A model generated the notes under the pieces. It was not told where the DNA came from, searched no databases, and saw nothing but the letters and a program-made list of their open reading frames with translations. Source: Sarcocystis neurona (taxonomy: Eukaryota; Apicomplexa; Conoidasida; Eucoccidiorida; Sarcocystidae). From it: 64,000 bases of DNA. The stretch is taken from the NCBI GenBank assembly GCA_000727475.1, contig KL647298.1, positions 2,742,008-2,806,007 on the forward strand, given 5' to 3'. The position numbers were made by a program, and so were the translations under genes. This document shows positions 61,156 through 64,000 of the stretch, one piece after another; position 1 is the first letter of the stretch, and each line of letters begins with the position of its first letter.

Positions 61156-64000
61156 CTATGCGCTGCCGCTTGAGCTGTACCACTGGCGCATGTATTTGGC
61201 AGAGGAGACGAGCACCATGGCGGTGAGTCTTGCAGAAAGACACAGCAGCAGCGAGTCTACGTTCCCTGCTCCAGTGAAAAGGGCAAACTTCTTCTTCCCA
61301 CTCTTCTCCTTTTCTTCTCCATTTTCTCTTTTATTCCCTTTTTCTTTCGACAAGGAACGCGTTGCACCAGCGGAGGACGCAAACTTTTCGCTCTCGTGCA
61401 CTGTCCGTACACTCGTGCACACCTGCTGTCCCCCGGCTGCTTCCCGAGCAGCTTCGGTGTTCAACAAGAGTGCCCCTGCTGCCGGCCATGTTCCTCCTGT
61501 CTGCGCTGCTGCCGCTGCTGGCCCCGCTGTCGTCGCTACTGCTGCCAGTGTGACTGCTGCCGCTGCTGCAGCAGCAGCAGGAGGGAGACGAAAGCAAGCA
61601 GCAGCGGGTGAAGAAGGAGAAGAGGAAAGAGAGGACGCAGAAGCAGACAAAAGGCTGGAGGAGATATGTCTTTCAGGCAGAATGCATGTGTCAGATTTGA
61701 TAGGGGGAGAAAGAAATGAAGAGGAAGACGGGGAACTAGAAGAAGAGAAAGAACAGGACGACGAAAAAGAACATGAGGAGCACGTGGGGGCGGAAGTGGG
61801 AGATATGGCGGAACAGGAAGGACCCAGATCGACAGAAGGCACAGGGAGGGGAGAGCGAAAAGTAGAGGTACATGTACGAGAAGTACAGGAGGCAGGGGCA
61901 GCAGCGGAAGAAGACGCAACAGCACCGGTAGCAGACGTAGTTGCACAGGAGTGACCAGGGGAAGACGAACAAGTTGGAGGATACACGCGGGGGGATTGTA
62001 GTGAAGAAGTTAGGTGCATTTGTTGCTGATCAAGCTGCGTCTCCTTCGTCTCCCGTAATGAAGAAGTATCTACGTAAAGGTAAATGTTGCTGGATTTCCC
62101 AAGCTGCTCCTGCCTGCAGCAGATGCTGCTGCTGAGATTGTCATTGCCGCTGCCTAGACTGGAGGGCGCGCCCGCTGCTCCTGTTACTTCCGCGGTCTCG
62201 CACACTGCAAGATCTTCGCTCTGTGTAGACGGACTTGGCTCTTCTAAAATTAAGTTCTCTGCTCTACCTTGTCCTGGTTTATCTGCTACGTCTTCCTTTC
62301 CAACCTTATCTTTTTCACTCAAGCAGAAACTAAATGCTGCTTGCTTCCCGCTGCTCCAGTGAATCTTCCCACAAGGAGAGGCACGCACCTCTCCTGCTGA
62401 TGTCCTGTCTCCAGCCTCACTACCACCGTCGCTGCTAATAAAGGCATACGAAGACGGCAATCGATCTGAACTGCTGCCGCGGCTGTTGCTACAGCAACTT
62501 CTCGTGCTGGTAGTCCCTCGCCTGTGATTTCTGCGGCAAACGTGACTGCTGTTGTCCTCGCGCCTGTCGCCGCTACTACTGGTGTTGCTGCTCCTGCTCT
62601 TGCTCTCGCTGCTGCTGCTGTCTGAAGAGGTGGCAGAGTCAAAGAAACTGCTAAGCAACGGTGTAGAGATAATCCCTTCTTCATCACGTAGCCGCCCCCC
62701 CTCCTTGTTGTACGCGTTGGAGGAACCGTACGTCTTCACAGGTATAGAAGGCTGACCTTCGTCTTCAGCCCCTCCCTTCCGACGTATATTTGGGGTTTCA
62801 CTACACCGCCAGTACCACTTAAAAGGACGGCTTTGCTGTTCCTTTCGCAACGCACGCATCGGCTGCTGCATTAGAACGAAAGTCCCTGCAGAGGATACTG
62901 GTGTTCCTTCTTCGTGGGCCACTGTCGATGACACTTCTTCAGCGGCGCCGGCACGAACACCCGCGAAGCAAGTACGCGCCAGCATACATGCTTTCTCTTC
63001 TGACGCCGCTGCAGCAAGATATTCCAGCTCCTGGTTAAAGGAACCGGCAAAATTCTCCTCTAGATAACGAAGCCAAAATATGCTGTTTTCTGCTGCCACA
63101 GCGTCTCTCTCTTCCCTCATTCCTCTCGTATTCCACCTACGGAAAAAGTCACCCTCACTCGCCTGTTCTGTTCTACGCACCCCTTCTGGAGGCATTGCTT
63201 CTCTCTGTGGCAACGTTGGTAAATCTGTCTTCGTCTTTGCTGCTGCTGCTGCTTCACGTAACCTGTCTGCCGTTGTCACTGCTGCCGCAGCCGTCTCACC
63301 TCTCACTACCGCGCGCGCGTGTAGCTGCGGTGTTGCTGCTGTTGCTGCTAGGATGCCTGGCACCTCTGCTGCTGCCGTTGAACTACGAGCTGCTGTGAGT
63401 ATTCCTGCGGCAAATGTGGAGACTTCTGCTACGTCTTTGAGCTCATCCTCTCCTGCGGTTGTCGCTGAAGATTTCTTCGCAAAATGCGCGCGAATAACCG
63501 GAGATGTACTACGTCCGTGAACCTCTGCAACACCACCGGTAACAGCGTGTGAAGATGCGCGTGCACCAGCAGGAAACTGGCGCTCTGGTAATGGGCAGGA
63601 ATATCGCAGGGGTGTGGAGGTATCAGCAGCGGCACCACCTACAGCAACAACTGGGACAGGGCCAGCTGCAACAGGAGAGGCCCCAGCATCCGCATCAGCA
63701 GTACTAGTAGCCACACCAGGACGTGCACAGCTAGCGGGTGAAGGGGTAGGAGCAGCCGTGGCATGAAATACAGCAACAGAGCCCCCAGGCTGAGGAAGAG
63801 GGACTGACTGAGCCTTCTTTTGTACTTCTTCCTCTAAATCAAGAGTAGCCCAGCTTTCACAAGCACGTTTTACGCAGCGGCTGACGCAGCAGAGGCGGCC
63901 ATACATTCGGACATCCAAAAGCAAAAGCACACCAGGCAACAGGAAGGGTTCATCTAACTGTGGAGAAGGGGAAGAAGTAGACAAAGAAAAAGAACAGGCA
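61156..64000 (-). CDS. F-box-like protein, 5' end beyond window
   Basis: An uninterrupted - strand frame of more than 940 codons enters from the right edge and stops at TAG 61156. Near its start lies LPGVLLLLDVRMYGRLCCVS followed by RCVKRACESWATLDLEEE, fitting an F-box (LPxxxLxxxLxxxDLxxLxxVCRxxRxLxxxxxxLDL); F-boxes bind SKP1 to bring substrates to cullin ligases. The rest is mostly Ala/Ser/Pro-rich with homopolymer runs, plus a more folded-looking segment FFRRWNTRGMREERDAVAAE with NSIFWLRYLEENFAGSF. The C-terminus SARLTAMVLVSSAKYMRQWY is hydrophobic. A donor (CAGTG|GTACAG) just before the stop could extend it to further exons. No ATG is seen near the edge, so the start lies outside. Confidence 0.55.
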   Translation of the reverse strand, partial: ACSFSLSTSSPSPQLDEPFLLPGVLLLLDVRMYGRLCCVSRCVKRACESWATLDLEEEVQKKAQSVPLPQPGGSVAVFHATAAPTPSPASCARPGVATSTADADAGASPVAAGPVPVVAVGGAAADTSTPLRYSCPLPERQFPAGARASSHAVTGGVAEVHGRSTSPVIRAHFAKKSSATTAGEDELKDVAEVSTFAAGILTAARSSTAAAEVPGILAATAATPQLHARAVVRGETAAAAVTTADRLREAAAAAKTKTDLPTLPQREAMPPEGVRRTEQASEGDFFRRWNTRGMREERDAVAAENSIFWLRYLEENFAGSFNQELEYLAAAASEEKACMLARTCFAGVRAGAAEEVSSTVAHEEGTPVSSAGTFVLMQQPMRALRKEQQSRPFKWYWRCSETPNIRRKGGAEDEGQPSIPVKTYGSSNAYNKEGGRLRDEEGIISTPLLSSFFDSATSSDSSSSESKSRSSNTSSSGDRREDNSSHVCRRNHRRGTTSTRSCCSNSRGSSSDRLPSSYAFISSDGGSEAGDRTSAGEVRASPCGKIHWSSGKQAAFSFCLSEKDKVGKEDVADKPGQGRAENLILEEPSPSTQSEDLAVCETAEVTGAAGAPSSLGSGNDNLSSSICCRQEQLGKSSNIYLYVDTSSLRETKETQLDQQQMHLTSSLQSPRVYPPTCSSSPGHSCATTSATGAVASSSAAAPASCTSRTCTSTFRSPLPVPSVDLGPSCSAISPTSAPTCSSCSFSSSCSFSSSSSPSSSSFLSPPIKSDTCILPERHISSSLLSASASSLSSSPSSPAAACFRLPPAAAAAAAAVTLAAVATTAGPAAAAAQTGGTWPAAGALLLNTEAAREAAGGQQVCTSVRTVHESEKFASSAGATRSLSKEKGNKRENGEEKEKSGKKKFALFTGAGNVDSLLLCLSARLTAMVLVSSAKYMRQWYSSSGSA

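Noticed and set aside
61190..61954. 254-residue + strand frame opposite the F-box-like frame
   Set aside because: Antisense image of a Ser/Ala-rich region; the - strand frame is three times longer and continues into a domain-like start.
1..64000. CRISPR arrays, bacterial operons, phage or insertion sequences
   Set aside because: No spaced direct repeats of CRISPR type, no ribosome-binding-site operon layout and no transposase-like frame; introns and repeats are eukaryotic.

Overview
The window reads as nuclear DNA of a coccidian apicomplexan. The signs are multi-exon genes with GT-AG introns, very long introns filled with simple repeats ((TA)n, (TG)n, CTG/CAG triplets, purine/pyrimidine satellites), frequent TGCATGC motifs, and proteins padded with Ala/Ser/Gln runs. 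Introns this long suggest a Cystoisospora- or Sarcocystis-like genome rather than a compact one, but the species cannot be fixed from this stretch. Two runs of N (14836-15589 and 58364-58884) sit inside repeats.

Region 1-4427 is low-complexity, purine-rich DNA with no gene I can name. Positions 4428-35428 on the + strand hold one gene, which I rebuilt exon by exon: the orthologue of DCAF13/Sof1, the WD40 protein of the small-subunit processome. Its 13 exons give a protein of about 536 residues, so only about 5% of the 31 kb locus is coding. The introns hold a 2.3-kb polypurine tract, a CTG-rich to CAG-rich strand switch around exon 4, minisatellites in opposite orientation in introns 5 and 11, and several families of degenerate 90-200 bp tandem repeats. 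One intron (number 8) does not close in phase.

From about 35.5 kb the simple-repeat load falls and all supported genes lie on the - strand. Positions 43626-39934 carry a multi-exon gene for an unrecognised secreted protein with a signal peptide and short Glu/Ala-rich exons; it converges on DCAF13. Upstream of it a phase-consistent set of weak exons runs from 47452 to 44232. Above that, 56870-48027 encodes the N-terminal cullin-repeat half of a cullin-like protein; the C-terminal RBX1/NEDD8-binding half was not found. Several isolated exons lie at 57.3-60.4 kb, and a 0.94-kaa open frame with an F-box-like start runs off the right edge (61156-64000).

DCAF13, a cullin-like protein and an F-box-like protein are all relatives of cullin-RING ubiquitin ligase parts. 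Their proximity may be chance, but it is the most striking functional pattern here. Exon boundaries were read by eye from frame, homology and splice sites.
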